Below, one piece after another: positions 54,967 to 63,414 of a stretch of DNA of 64,000 nt. Location of the stretch: assembly GCA_019749805.1 (NCBI GenBank), contig JAIEPH010000019.1, positions 1 through 64,000 of the forward strand, written 5' to 3'. How positions within the stretch are numbered: the stretch's first letter is position 1; each line of letters begins with the position of its first letter. The position numbers were made by a program, and so were the translations under genes. Under the pieces are notes generated by a model. It did not search any database. It had not been told where the DNA came from and was given only the letters and a program-made list of their open reading frames with translations. The stretch comes from Mycobacteriaceae bacterium (GTDB taxonomy: Bacteria; Actinomycetota; Actinomycetes; Mycobacteriales; Mycobacteriaceae).

Positions 54967-56113
54967 ACAGGCCGAGTGACTTGGCGATCATGACCTTCAT
55001 GACCTCGCTGGTGCCCGCGTAGATCCGGGCCACGCGCGCGTCGGTGTACAGCCGGGCGATCGGATACTCCATCATGTAGCCGTATCCGCCGAACAGCTGC
55101 AGGCACCGGTCGATGACCCGCTGCTGCATCTCGGTGCAGAACAGCTTCACCCGCGCCGCGTCGGCGGGCGCCAGCTCCCCTTCGACGTGAAGCATGATCG
55201 CCCGGTCGAGCATGGCTTGGGCGGCCTCGACCTCCGTCGAGCAGGCGGCCAACTCGAACTTGGTGTTCTGGAACGACGCGACCGGCGTGCCGAATGCCTT
55301 ACGGCTCTTGGTGTAGTCGATCGCCGCGGCAATGGCCGACCGCGCCTGCGACACCGATCCCACCGCGACGGTGAGCCGCTCCTGGGGCAGGTTGTGGCCG
55401 AGGTAGCCGAAGGCCTCACCCTCCTCGCCGAGCATGTTGGCGGCGGGCACGCGTACGTCGACGAAGGACAACTCGGCGGTGTCCTGCACCTTGCAGCCCA
55501 TCTTCTCCAGCTCGCGGCCGCGGGTGAAGCCGGGCATGCCGTCCTCGACGACGAACAGCGTCAGCCCCTTGCGACGGTTGTCCGGATCGCTCGCGGTGCG
55601 GGCGACCACGATCACCAGGTCGGCTTGCATACCTCCGGTGATGAATGTCTTGGCGCCGTTGATGATCCAGTCGTCACCGTCGCGCGCCGCGGTCGTGCGC
55701 ATCCCCGCCAGATCCGATCCGGTGCCCGGTTCCGTCATCGCGACGGCAGTCAGCAGTTCGCCTGCGGCCAGCCCGGGGAACCAGCGCTTGCGCTGCTCTT
55801 CGTTCGCGTAGTGCAGGAAGTACGGCAGGATCACCTCGAGTTGGGTGCGCACCGTCGACAGGGTGACCAGCGCGCGGGCCGCCTCCTCCTGCATGACGAC
55901 GAAGTAGCGGTAATCCGGTTGACCGCCGCCGCCGTACTCCTCGGGGATGGCGGTGCCTAGCAGGCCCAGCGCGCCCATCTGCTTGAACACCTCGCGCGGC
56001 ATGCGTCCACCCTTCTCCCACTCGGGATAGTGCGGAACCACCTCCTTCTCGACGAAATCGCGGGCGAGCTCGCGGAAGGCTTCGTGGTCTTCGGTGAAAA
56101 GGTCTCTACGCAC
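54965..56113 (-). CDS. Acyl-CoA dehydrogenase (FadE type)
   Basis: A 382-residue acyl-CoA dehydrogenase: AVAMTEPGTGSDLAGMRTTA, IINGAKTFITGG, QERLTVAVGS and the C-terminal QLFGGYGYMMEYPIARLYTDARV-RIYAGTSEVMK. The MCAD-type catalytic Glu position (YEGT) is Ala, so the base must be placed elsewhere as in IVD/LCAD-like enzymes. GTG with GGGAGGA upstream. Last gene of the minus-strand operon that starts with the acyl-CoA dehydrogenase at 61228; ends in the hairpin at 54912. Confidence 0.9.
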   Translation of the reverse strand: MRRDLFTEDHEAFRELARDFVEKEVVPHYPEWEKGGRMPREVFKQMGALGLLGTAIPEEYGGGGQPDYRYFVVMQEEAARALVTLSTVRTQLEVILPYFLHYANEEQRKRWFPGLAAGELLTAVAMTEPGTGSDLAGMRTTAARDGDDWIINGAKTFITGGMQADLVIVVARTASDPDNRRKGLTLFVVEDGMPGFTRGRELEKMGCKVQDTAELSFVDVRVPAANMLGEEGEAFGYLGHNLPQERLTVAVGSVSQARSAIAAAIDYTKSRKAFGTPVASFQNTKFELAACSTEVEAAQAMLDRAIMLHVEGELAPADAARVKLFCTEMQQRVIDRCLQLFGGYGYMMEYPIARLYTDARVARIYAGTSEVMKVMIAKSLGL

Positions 56114-56125
56114 GCGGCGTCCTCC

Positions 56126-57271
56126 CTAGGCGATGAGTTCTACAAGCGTGGCGTTGGCCGTGCCGCCACCCTCACACATGGTCTGCAGGCCGAAACGAAT
56201 ACCGCTGTCGCGCATGTGATTGACCATGCGGGTCATCAACACCGCCCCCGACGCGCCCAGCGGGTGGCCGAGGGCGATGGCACCGCCGAGCGGGTTGAGC
56301 TTCGCCTCGTCGGCACCGGTCTCCGCCAGCCAGGCCAGGGGCACCGGCGCGAAAGCCTCGTTCACCTCGAACACGCCGACTTCGTCGATGCCGATACCCG
56401 CCTTGTGCAACACCTTCTCGGTCGCGGGTATCGGACCGGTCAGCATCAGCACGGGGTCGGCCCCTGTCACCGCGCCTGCGCGGTACCGCGCGATCGGCCG
56501 AAGCCCCATCGCGACGGCGTTCTCCGAGGTCATGATCAGCAGCGCAGCAGCACCGTCGGAGATCTGCGACGAGTTACCCGCGTGAATCACGCCGTCGGCC
56601 TTGAACGCGGGCTTGAGCCCGGCGAGCTTCTCGACGGTGCTCCCCCGCCGAACTCCCTCGTCGGCCACGACCGGCTCACCGTCGGCGAACACCGGCATGA
56701 TCTGCGTTTCGAATGCTCCGTTGTCCTGGGCGGCGGCGGCGAGCTCGTGCGAGCGCACCGAGTACTCGTCGAGCCGGGTCCGCGAGAATCCCCACTTCTG
56801 CGCGATCAACTCCGCGGAGATGCCCTGATTGAACGAGAAATCGCCGTAGCGCTCAAGCACTTTCGGGCCGTACGGCATCCCGGACGCCCGGGCCGACCCG
56901 AGTGGCACACGGCTCATCACCTCGACCCCGCCCGCGACGACGACATCCTGCTGACCCGACATGACCGCCTGCGCGGCGAAGTCGAGCGCCTGCTGACTCG
57001 ACCCGCACGCACGGTTGACGGTGGTGCCGGGAATGTGCTCCGGCCAGCCTGCGGCGAGCACCGAATACCTGCCGATGTTGCTCGACTGGTCGCCGACCTG
57101 GGATACACAACCCCACACCACGTCGTCGACGATGTCGGGATCGATGCCGGCGCGCTCGACGAGTGCGTTGAGCACGATGGCGGACAGGTCCGCGGCGTGC
57201 ATATCCGACAGTCCCCCGTTGCGCTTGCCAACGGGGGTGCGCACCGCCTCGACGATCACGGTTTCACGCAT
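56126..57271 (-). CDS. Acetyl-CoA C-acyltransferase (thiolase)
   Basis: A 381-residue thiolase. Nucleophilic Cys89 (NRACGSSQQAL), GHPLGASGA with the catalytic His in the C-terminal half, and MCEGGGTANATLVE with the second Cys. It would cleave a 3-ketoacyl-CoA to release acetyl- or propionyl-CoA. ATG at 57271; longer frame upstream overlaps the hydratase gene and is not used. Position after an enoyl-CoA hydratase completes a beta-oxidation set. Confidence 0.92.
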   Translation of the reverse strand: MRETVIVEAVRTPVGKRNGGLSDMHAADLSAIVLNALVERAGIDPDIVDDVVWGCVSQVGDQSSNIGRYSVLAAGWPEHIPGTTVNRACGSSQQALDFAAQAVMSGQQDVVVAGGVEVMSRVPLGSARASGMPYGPKVLERYGDFSFNQGISAELIAQKWGFSRTRLDEYSVRSHELAAAAQDNGAFETQIMPVFADGEPVVADEGVRRGSTVEKLAGLKPAFKADGVIHAGNSSQISDGAAALLIMTSENAVAMGLRPIARYRAGAVTGADPVLMLTGPIPATEKVLHKAGIGIDEVGVFEVNEAFAPVPLAWLAETGADEAKLNPLGGAIALGHPLGASGAVLMTRMVNHMRDSGIRFGLQTMCEGGGTANATLVELIA

Positions 57272-57275
57272 CTTG

Positions 57276-58073
57276 TTACTCCGATCTGGGCGGTACGGCC
57301 CATCGACCAGTGAACGCCGCCTCACGCTTCTGCGCGAACGCCGCGTACGCCTCCGTTGAGTCTGCTGTGGCGAAGTTGCCGGGCTGCGCGCGGGCCTCGT
57401 TGGCCAGCGCTTCGCGCAGCGTAACCACGGCACCGTCGTTGAGCAGGGCCTTGCTCTGTGCCAGCGCGACGGGCGGGCCCGCGGCGAGGCGGCCGGCAAG
57501 GTCGTCGACGAACGCGTCGATCTCGTCGGCTGCCTTGACCCAGGTGACCAAGCCCAGCGAGTGGGCCTCGCCGGCGTCGATCATGTCGGCCAGCAGCACC
57601 AGCCGCTTGGCCTGCTGCAGGCCCACGAGCTTGGGCAACAGCCACGAACCGCCGAGGTCGACCGACAAGCCGCGCTTGGAGAAGATCTGGCAGAACCGCG
57701 ACTCGGGCGTCGCCACCACCAGGTCGCATCCCAGCGCGAGGTTCCAGCCCGCGCCGACGGCGACACCGGTCACCTTCGCGACGGTGGGGACGGCGAGTTC
57801 GTGCAGTGCCAGCGCAACCTCGGTGAGCCGGCGCATCTTGTGCCGGGGATGAAGGTCCTCGCCGGTTCCGATGTCGGCACCCGAGCAGAAGGCTCCGCCG
57901 GCGCCGGTGATCACCAGTGCGCGCAACTCGGTGTCCCGTGCGGCGGCGCGCAGCGCGTCGGCCAACTCCTCCCACAGCTGGGGGTTGATGGCGTTCTTGC
58001 GGTCGGGCCTGTTCAGCGTGAGTGTCCGCACACCATTGTGGTCGGTGGTGAGCAGCACCTGTTCGGAGGTCAT
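57276..58073 (-). CDS. Enoyl-CoA hydratase/isomerase family protein
   Basis: A 265-residue crotonase-fold protein: GAGGAFCSGADIGTGED (oxyanion hole I), GVAVGAGWNLALGCDLVVATPESRF (oxyanion hole II) and a C-terminal helix typical of the family. Asp/Glu candidates differ from classical hydratases, so isomerase activity is possible. ATG overlaps the CoA-transferase stop by 4 bp and its stop is 4 bp before the thiolase start. Confidence 0.88.
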   Translation of the reverse strand: MTSEQVLLTTDHNGVRTLTLNRPDRKNAINPQLWEELADALRAAARDTELRALVITGAGGAFCSGADIGTGEDLHPRHKMRRLTEVALALHELAVPTVAKVTGVAVGAGWNLALGCDLVVATPESRFCQIFSKRGLSVDLGGSWLLPKLVGLQQAKRLVLLADMIDAGEAHSLGLVTWVKAADEIDAFVDDLAGRLAAGPPVALAQSKALLNDGAVVTLREALANEARAQPGNFATADSTEAYAAFAQKREAAFTGRWAVPPRSE

Positions 58074-59284
58074 GAGTACGCCGGCCCGATCACGCCGTCC
58101 GCCCGGAGCCGGCTGAGTTCGGCTGCGGTCAAACCCAATTCAGAAAGGACGCTGTCCGTGTGCTCACCGAGCCCCGGCACCGCACCCATCGACTGTTCGA
58201 ATCCACTGATCACCGGCGGCGGCCGCAGCGCCTGGATGTCGCCCGCCGGGGTACCCACGGTGCGCCAGCGGTCCCGCGCGGCCAACTGGGGATGCACGAC
58301 GACTTCGCTCGGCCGGTTGTAGCGCGAGTTGCCGATACCCGCGGCGTCGGCCGTCTTCTGGATGTCGGCGAGATCATGCTGTGCACACCATGATCCGATG
58401 GCCTCGTCGAGGATGGTGCGGTTCTCGCAGCGCCCCGGGTTGGTGGCCAACCGCGGATCGTCGGCGAGGTCGGGCCGGTCGATGATCTCGCGTGCAACGC
58501 GTTGCCATTCGCGGTCGTTGGTCGTCCCGAGCACGACGGTCTGGCCATCGCGGGTCGGAAACGCACCATACGGCGCGACCGCGGGAGATCCGACGCCAAG
58601 TGGCTCCTGGTCAATGCCCGAATGCTGCGTGTAGGTCAGCGCGTAGCCCATGACATCAGTCATGACGTCGAAAAGGCTGAGTTCGACCGACGGGGCGGCG
58701 GCGGCATCGGGTCGGTTTCCGCGCGCGAACAACAGCGCGAGAATCGAGATCGCGGCATAGAGGCCAGTCGTGAAGTCAGCGATTGCGGGCCCGGGCTTGG
58801 CAGGCATCCCGGGATAACCCGTGATGGCACACGACCCCGATTCCGCTTGCACCAGAAGGTCGTACGCGCGCTTGTGCGAAATGGGACCGCCCGGTCCGTA
58901 GCCGTCGATTTCGACGGGTATGACGTTGGGGTGGCGCTGCGCCAGGTCGGCGGCCGCGATGCCCATCCGCGCGGTAGATCCCGGCGCGAGGTTGGAGACG
59001 AACGCGTCGGCGCCCTCGAGAAGCCGGTGCAGGAGGTCCAAACCCTGCGCCGATTTCGTGTTCAGGGTGACGGATTCCTTGCCCCGGTTGCACCACACGA
59101 AGTGCGCGGCAAGACCTGCCGGACCGTTGACGACATCGTCGTAGGCGCGGGCGAAGTCACCCCCGTTGGGGTTCTCCACCTTGATCACGCGCGCACCGAA
59201 GTCGGCAAGCACGCGGGTACACATCGGGGCGGCGACGGCCTGTTCCATCGCAACGACGGTCACGCCCGCCAACGGCGCATTCAT
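58070..59284 (-). CDS. CaiB/BaiF-type CoA-transferase (class III)
   Basis: A 404-residue class III CoA-transferase. GVTVVAMEQAVAAPMCTRVLADFGARVIKVENP is the family N-terminus, Asp170 (PGPAIAD) is the expected catalytic aspartate, and ESVTLNTKSAQG and RNRPSEVV-like segments follow. It moves CoA between acyl donors and acceptors and could activate a carboxylated intermediate, which matters because no acyl-CoA ligase is seen in the window. ATG at 59284, 4 bp after the SDR stop. Confidence 0.9.
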   Translation of the reverse strand: MNAPLAGVTVVAMEQAVAAPMCTRVLADFGARVIKVENPNGGDFARAYDDVVNGPAGLAAHFVWCNRGKESVTLNTKSAQGLDLLHRLLEGADAFVSNLAPGSTARMGIAAADLAQRHPNVIPVEIDGYGPGGPISHKRAYDLLVQAESGSCAITGYPGMPAKPGPAIADFTTGLYAAISILALLFARGNRPDAAAAPSVELSLFDVMTDVMGYALTYTQHSGIDQEPLGVGSPAVAPYGAFPTRDGQTVVLGTTNDREWQRVAREIIDRPDLADDPRLATNPGRCENRTILDEAIGSWCAQHDLADIQKTADAAGIGNSRYNRPSEVVVHPQLAARDRWRTVGTPAGDIQALRPPPVISGFEQSMGAVPGLGEHTDSVLSELGLTAAELSRLRADGVIGPAYS

Positions 59285-59288
59285 GTCG

Positions 59289-60050
59289 CTACATAACCAT
59301 CCCGCCATCGACCGGCAGCACCTGACCCGTGATGTAGGACGCCGCATCCGACGCCATGAACACGAATGCGCCCGAGATCTCGGACGGTTCGGCCCAGCGC
59401 TTGAGCGGGATGCGGTTCATCATGTTGGCCGCGAACTTCTCGTTGGTGCGGATGGTCTCCGTCATGGGCGTCGCGGCAAGCGGCGCGAGAGCGTTGACCA
59501 TGATGTTCTTCGGAGCCAGCTCGCGCGCAAGTGATTTCGTGAAACCGATGAGGCCGGCCTTGGCCGCCGAATAGTTGACCTGGCCCAGGGTTCCGGTCAG
59601 CCCCGCCGCCGACGTCACATTGATGACGCGGCCGGTGCCGTCGGTCGGGATGTGCGGCAGTGCGGCCTGGGTGCAGTGGAATGTGCCCATGACGTGGATG
59701 TCGAAGGTCAACCGGAACGTCTCGTCCGTCAGCTTGGGAAACATCGCGGGCGACGTGACACCGGCGTTGTTGACCAGGATGTGCAGCGCTCCCCCGCCAA
59801 GCCCGGCGGCCTGCGCGGCGGCCGCGTCGGCGGCACCGCGGTCACTGACGTCCAGCGCGCACGAGTCGGCCTTACCGCCGTTGGCGCGGATTCGTTCGGC
59901 CACAGCCGATGCCGCGTGCGCGTCGAGATCGGTCACCAGGACGGCCGCGCCAGCATCGGCGAGCGCCGCGGCGACCGCAGCACCGATGCCACCGCCCGCG
60001 CCCGCGCCTGTCACCAGTGCCGAGCGGCCGGTGAGATCGAAGTAGCCCAT
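59289..60050 (-). CDS. Short-chain dehydrogenase/reductase (FabG-like)
   Basis: A 253-residue SDR: TGAGAGGGIG in the cofactor loop (one residue longer than usual), NNAG, NVTSAAGLTG with the catalytic Ser, YSAAK with Tyr/Lys, and YITGQVLPVDGGMVM at the end. Asp41 (VTDLD) suggests NAD(H). Probably a 3-hydroxyacyl-CoA dehydrogenase in this beta-oxidation operon. ATG overlaps the acyl-CoA dehydrogenase stop (TGATG). Confidence 0.9.
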   Translation of the reverse strand: MGYFDLTGRSALVTGAGAGGGIGAAVAAALADAGAAVLVTDLDAHAASAVAERIRANGGKADSCALDVSDRGAADAAAAQAAGLGGGALHILVNNAGVTSPAMFPKLTDETFRLTFDIHVMGTFHCTQAALPHIPTDGTGRVINVTSAAGLTGTLGQVNYSAAKAGLIGFTKSLARELAPKNIMVNALAPLAATPMTETIRTNEKFAANMMNRIPLKRWAEPSEISGAFVFMASDAASYITGQVLPVDGGMVM

Positions 60051-61228
60051 CAGTAGCTCCTCGGCATTCCGAGTACGTGTTCGCCGAGAAAGTTCAGGAT
60101 CATCTCCTGGCTGACCGGCGCGATCTTCATCAGCCTCGACTCACGGAAATACCGCGACACGTGGTATTCCTCGGAGTAACCCATGCCACCGTGTAACTGA
60201 AGGGCACGATCGGCGGCGCCGAATCCGGCGTCTGCACAGAGGTATTTGGCGGTATTCGCCTCACGCCCGCACGGCTTGCCGTTGTCGTACAGCCACGCCG
60301 CCTTGCGCAGCACCAACTCGGCGGCGTCCAAGCGTGCCAACGAATCGGCGAGCGGGAACTGCAGGCCCTGGTTCATGCCGATCGGACGGTCGAAGACGAC
60401 GCGCTCATTGCCGTACTTGACGGCCTTCTCCAGGGCGACGCGGCCGATCCCCAAAGCCTCGGCCGCGATCAGCATCCGTTCCGGGTTCAGCCCGTCGAGA
60501 ATGTACTTGAATCCCTTGCCCTCTTCACCGACACGGTCCTCGACACCGACGACGAGGTCGTCGATGAATACTTCGTTGGAGCTGACCGCATTTCGGCCCA
60601 TCTTCTTGATCGGGCGGATATCGACGTGGTCTCGGTTCAGATCCGTCAGGAACAGCGTCATGCCATCGGTCTTCTTGGTGACCTCATCGAACGGCGTCGT
60701 GCGGGTGAGCAGGAGGATCTTCTCCGACTCCAGCGCCTTCGAGATCCACACCTTGCGACCGTTGATGCGGTACTTGTCGCCCTCGCGTTTGGCGAATGTG
60801 GTAATGCGCGACGTGTCCAGTCCCGCACCGGGTTCGGTGACACCGAAACACACGTGCAGATCGCCGTTGACGATGCGAGGCAGGGTGGCGGCCTTGAGTT
60901 CGTCGGAGCCGTGTTTGACGACGGGCTGCATCCCGAAGATCGTGAGGTGGATTGCGCTGGCACCGTTCATCGCCGCGCCGGACCGTGCCACCTCCTCCAG
61001 CAGCAGGGTCGCCTCGGTGATGCCAAGCCCGTGTCCGCCGTACTCCTCGGGGATGGTCATGCCCAGCCATCCGCCGGAGGCGATCGCGTCGTAGAACTCC
61101 TGCGGGAATTCGTGCGCCAGATCCTTTTTCATCCAGTATTCGTCGTCGAACCTGCGGCACAGCTCCGCGACGGACTTGCGGATGATCTGCTGATCTTCGG
61201 TCAGCTCGAAACTCATGCCCCCAGCCAC
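60050..61228 (-). CDS. Acyl-CoA dehydrogenase (FadE type)
   Basis: A 392-residue acyl-CoA dehydrogenase: CFGVTEPGAGLDTSRITTFA, INGRKVWISKA, GLNPERMLIAAEALGIGRVALEKAVKYGNERVVFD and LHGGMGYSEEYHVSRYFRESRL. GTG at 61228 is preferred because GAGGAG lies five bases upstream; ATG four codons later (61216) is the alternative. First gene of a compact operon with SDR, CoA-transferase, hydratase, thiolase and a second dehydrogenase. The hairpin at 61249 separates it from the upstream amidohydrolase. Confidence 0.9.
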   Translation of the reverse strand: MAGGMSFELTEDQQIIRKSVAELCRRFDDEYWMKKDLAHEFPQEFYDAIASGGWLGMTIPEEYGGHGLGITEATLLLEEVARSGAAMNGASAIHLTIFGMQPVVKHGSDELKAATLPRIVNGDLHVCFGVTEPGAGLDTSRITTFAKREGDKYRINGRKVWISKALESEKILLLTRTTPFDEVTKKTDGMTLFLTDLNRDHVDIRPIKKMGRNAVSSNEVFIDDLVVGVEDRVGEEGKGFKYILDGLNPERMLIAAEALGIGRVALEKAVKYGNERVVFDRPIGMNQGLQFPLADSLARLDAAELVLRKAAWLYDNGKPCGREANTAKYLCADAGFGAADRALQLHGGMGYSEEYHVSRYFRESRLMKIAPVSQEMILNFLGEHVLGMPRSY

Positions 61229-61248
61229 GTGTTCTCCTCTTCGTGCAT

Positions 61249-61303
61249 AGCGATTTCGGCGTGCTCGGTCCCGCTGAGCGTTACCAGGCACGCCGAATTC
61301 GCT
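61249..61303. terminator. Hairpin repeat (member 3 of 3)
   Basis: Arms 61249-61264 and 61288-61303 pair at 15 of 16 positions (AGCGATTTCGGCGTGC type), with CGCTGAGCG in the loop. It lies between the amidohydrolase stop (61311) and the acyl-CoA dehydrogenase start (61228), both minus strand, so it may terminate the amidohydrolase transcript. Confidence 0.65.
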
Positions 61304-61310
61304 GTGGGAC

Positions 61311-62606
61311 TCAGTCCTTGTTGCCGGTCAATTCCTTGGCGTTGGCGGCAAAGTCCGCGAAGCTCGCGCCGCCGTGGTCGTGCTTGGACAGTGCCTGGAT
61401 GCTGACGTCGTGGCCTTCGGCGGCCTTGCGTAGCGCGCCCACGGTGGCCTGTTCCTTGCTGATGTGGGTGAAGGGGTCCCAGTGATACCAGCGCATGGCG
61501 TTCTCGTAGGTCATCTTGTTGATCTCGACGTCGGTGACGTGGTGCTCTTTGAGGACCTCGTCGAGCTGCTCGGGGGCACCGGGCCACATCGAATCGGAGT
61601 GTGGGTAGTCGGCTTCCCAGCAGATGTTGTCGATACCGACGTCGTTGCGCAGCTGCACACCGACATGATCGGAGATGAAACAAGTCAGGAAGTGATCGCG
61701 GAACACCTCGGAAGGCTTCTGCTTGCCGAAGTCCTGGCCCGTCCACGTCGAATGCATCTCATAGGTGCGGTCGGCACGCTCCAGGAAGTACGGAATCCAG
61801 CCGGTGCCACCCTCGGACAGGGCGATCTTCAAATCGGGGTATTCCTTGATCGGCCTGGACCACAACAGATCCGCGGCGGCCTGCACGATGTTCATCGGCT
61901 GCAGCGTGATCATCACGTCCATCGGGGCATCGGGTGCGGTGATCGCCAATCGGCCCGAGGACCCGATGTGGACGTTGAGCACGGTGTCGGTATCCACCAG
62001 CGCGTCCCACATCGGCTTCCAGTAATCGAAGTCATGAAACGACGGATAACCCATCGCCGACGGATTCTCGGTGAACGTCAACGAATGCACCCCGCGCTTG
62101 GCGTTGCGCCGGATCTCCGCGGCGCACGCCTCGGCGTCCCAGATCACCGGCAACGTCATCGGGATGAACCGCGCCGGATAGGCCCCGCACCACTCCTCGA
62201 CATGCCAGTCGTTGTAGGCCTGCACCAAAGCCAGCGAGAACTCATGGTCCTCGGTGGCGAACAGCCGCCCGGCGAATCCCGGGAAGGAGGGAAAGCACAT
62301 CGAACCCAGGATGCCGCCGGCGTTCATGTCCTTGACCCGCTCGTCGACCTTGTAACAGCCCGGGCGAATCTCGTCCAGACCCTGAGGTTCTAGCCCGTAC
62401 TCCTCCTTCGGGCGGCCCGCGACGGCGTTGAGCGCGACGTTGGGGATGACGATGTCGCGGAACTGCCAGGTATCGGAACCGTCGGGGTTGTGCACCAGCC
62501 GCGGCGCCTCATCCAGGTACTTCTTCTGCAAATGGTTCTTGAACATGTCCGGCGGCTCGACGATGTGATCGTCGACGCTGATCAGGATCATGTCTTCCTT
62601 ATTCAT
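61311..62606 (-). CDS. Amidohydrolase family protein
   Basis: A 431-residue amidohydrolase_2-type TIM-barrel enzyme with intact-looking metal site: ILISVDDHIVEPPDMF at the N-terminus, NVHIGSSG in the middle, and CWEADYPHSDSMW carrying the late Asp. It resembles C-C hydrolases/decarboxylases acting on cyclic carboxylates. ATG at 62606 follows GGAGGG; the longer frame lacks similarity. Divergent from the CMD-like gene across a 261-bp region that includes a CTAGTT...AACTAG dyad. Confidence 0.86.
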   Translation of the reverse strand: MNKEDMILISVDDHIVEPPDMFKNHLQKKYLDEAPRLVHNPDGSDTWQFRDIVIPNVALNAVAGRPKEEYGLEPQGLDEIRPGCYKVDERVKDMNAGGILGSMCFPSFPGFAGRLFATEDHEFSLALVQAYNDWHVEEWCGAYPARFIPMTLPVIWDAEACAAEIRRNAKRGVHSLTFTENPSAMGYPSFHDFDYWKPMWDALVDTDTVLNVHIGSSGRLAITAPDAPMDVMITLQPMNIVQAAADLLWSRPIKEYPDLKIALSEGGTGWIPYFLERADRTYEMHSTWTGQDFGKQKPSEVFRDHFLTCFISDHVGVQLRNDVGIDNICWEADYPHSDSMWPGAPEQLDEVLKEHHVTDVEINKMTYENAMRWYHWDPFTHISKEQATVGALRKAAEGHDVSIQALSKHDHGGASFADFAANAKELTGNKD

Positions 62607-62867
62607 GCCTGTTCCCTCCGTCGAAATCTGTGATAGCACCCACACTAGTTACCCAGTCGGGTTCTCTATCTGAGGAAACTAGCTTCTCTTGCCGCGAGAA
62701 TCAATGTCCGAAACGACCCACATGGCCTTCCAGCAGCACCGTTGGCCCGTAAGTGGCAGGCCACCGACCCGCACATCCAGACGGTGGGATTGACCATCGG
62801 CCAGAAAGGTGGAAATCTATTGGCGAAATATGAGAACCTGATTCTCGTGAACGAGAGGAAGCACCCG
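62607..62867. promoter_or_regulatory. Divergent promoter region
   Basis: Between the amidohydrolase (minus) and CMD-like (plus) starts. It holds CTAGTT (about 62644-62649) and AACTAG (about 62676-62681) as an inverted pair, a GGTTCTC half-site, and the full palindrome at 62832. A reading frame continues from 62742 through part of this region, but the better start lies at 62868. Confidence 0.5.
62832..62846. promoter_or_regulatory. Palindromic operator, site 4 of a four-site family
   Basis: GAGAAC-CTG-ATTCTC, the same 15-bp palindrome as at 25296 apart from the three central bases. It ends 21 bp before the CMD-like GTG at 62868. Control of the CMD/Rieske copy 3 operon is implied. Confidence 0.7.
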
Positions 62868-63407
62868 GTGCGTGTGCCCCCGCTCCCCGCGGACCAATGG
62901 GATGACAGCGTCTACGAGGCGTTGTCGACCATGTCCGCTGAGCGCCGCAATCCGGAGGCGGCCGGAAATCTGCTGGCCACGCTCGTCCGTCATCCCAAGC
63001 TGACGCGCGCGTTCCTACGATTCAACTTCCACCTGCTGTACGGATCGACCCTGCCGGACCGGCTGCGCGAGCTCGCGGTGTTGCGCGTCGCGCATCGCCG
63101 CAATTGCGAGTACGAGTGGCGCCACCACGTCCGCATGGGCGGCGAGGCCGGCCTGTCCGATGACGTCATCGACGGCATCCAGCGCGGCGAGGCGGTCGAC
63201 GACCTCGACCGGGCCGTGCTTGCGGCAGTCGACGAACTCGAGGACAAGTCGGAGATCTCCGACGCCACATGGGCGACGCTCTCGGAGCACCTCGACGAAC
63301 GTCAACGCATGGACCTCGTCTTCACGATCGGCTGCTATGGCGCACTTGCCATGGCCATCAACACTTTTGGCGTGGAACCCGACTCCGAAAAGCACGCAGA
63401 GAGGTAG
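62868..63407 (+). CDS. Carboxymuconolactone decarboxylase-like (AhpD-fold) protein
   Basis: A 179-residue AhpD-fold protein: LRELAVLRVAHRRNCEYEWRHHV gives Glu68, Cys80 and His86/87, the usual triad region of CMD-type proteins. The family includes gamma-carboxymuconolactone decarboxylases and peroxidase-like proteins. GTG at 62868 is chosen for GAGAGGAA seven bases upstream, and because the longer frame would place the operator inside the gene. Followed 7 bp later by a Rieske oxygenase, so probably co-transcribed. Confidence 0.85.
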   Translation: MRVPPLPADQWDDSVYEALSTMSAERRNPEAAGNLLATLVRHPKLTRAFLRFNFHLLYGSTLPDRLRELAVLRVAHRRNCEYEWRHHVRMGGEAGLSDDVIDGIQRGEAVDDLDRAVLAAVDELEDKSEISDATWATLSEHLDERQRMDLVFTIGCYGALAMAINTFGVEPDSEKHAER

Positions 63408-63414
63408 ACAAACC

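Noticed and set aside
62742-62867. Upstream extension of the CMD-like protein
   Set aside because: It would place the GAGAACCTGATTCTC palindrome inside the gene and has no ribosome-binding site. GTG at 62868 has GAGAGGAA at good spacing.
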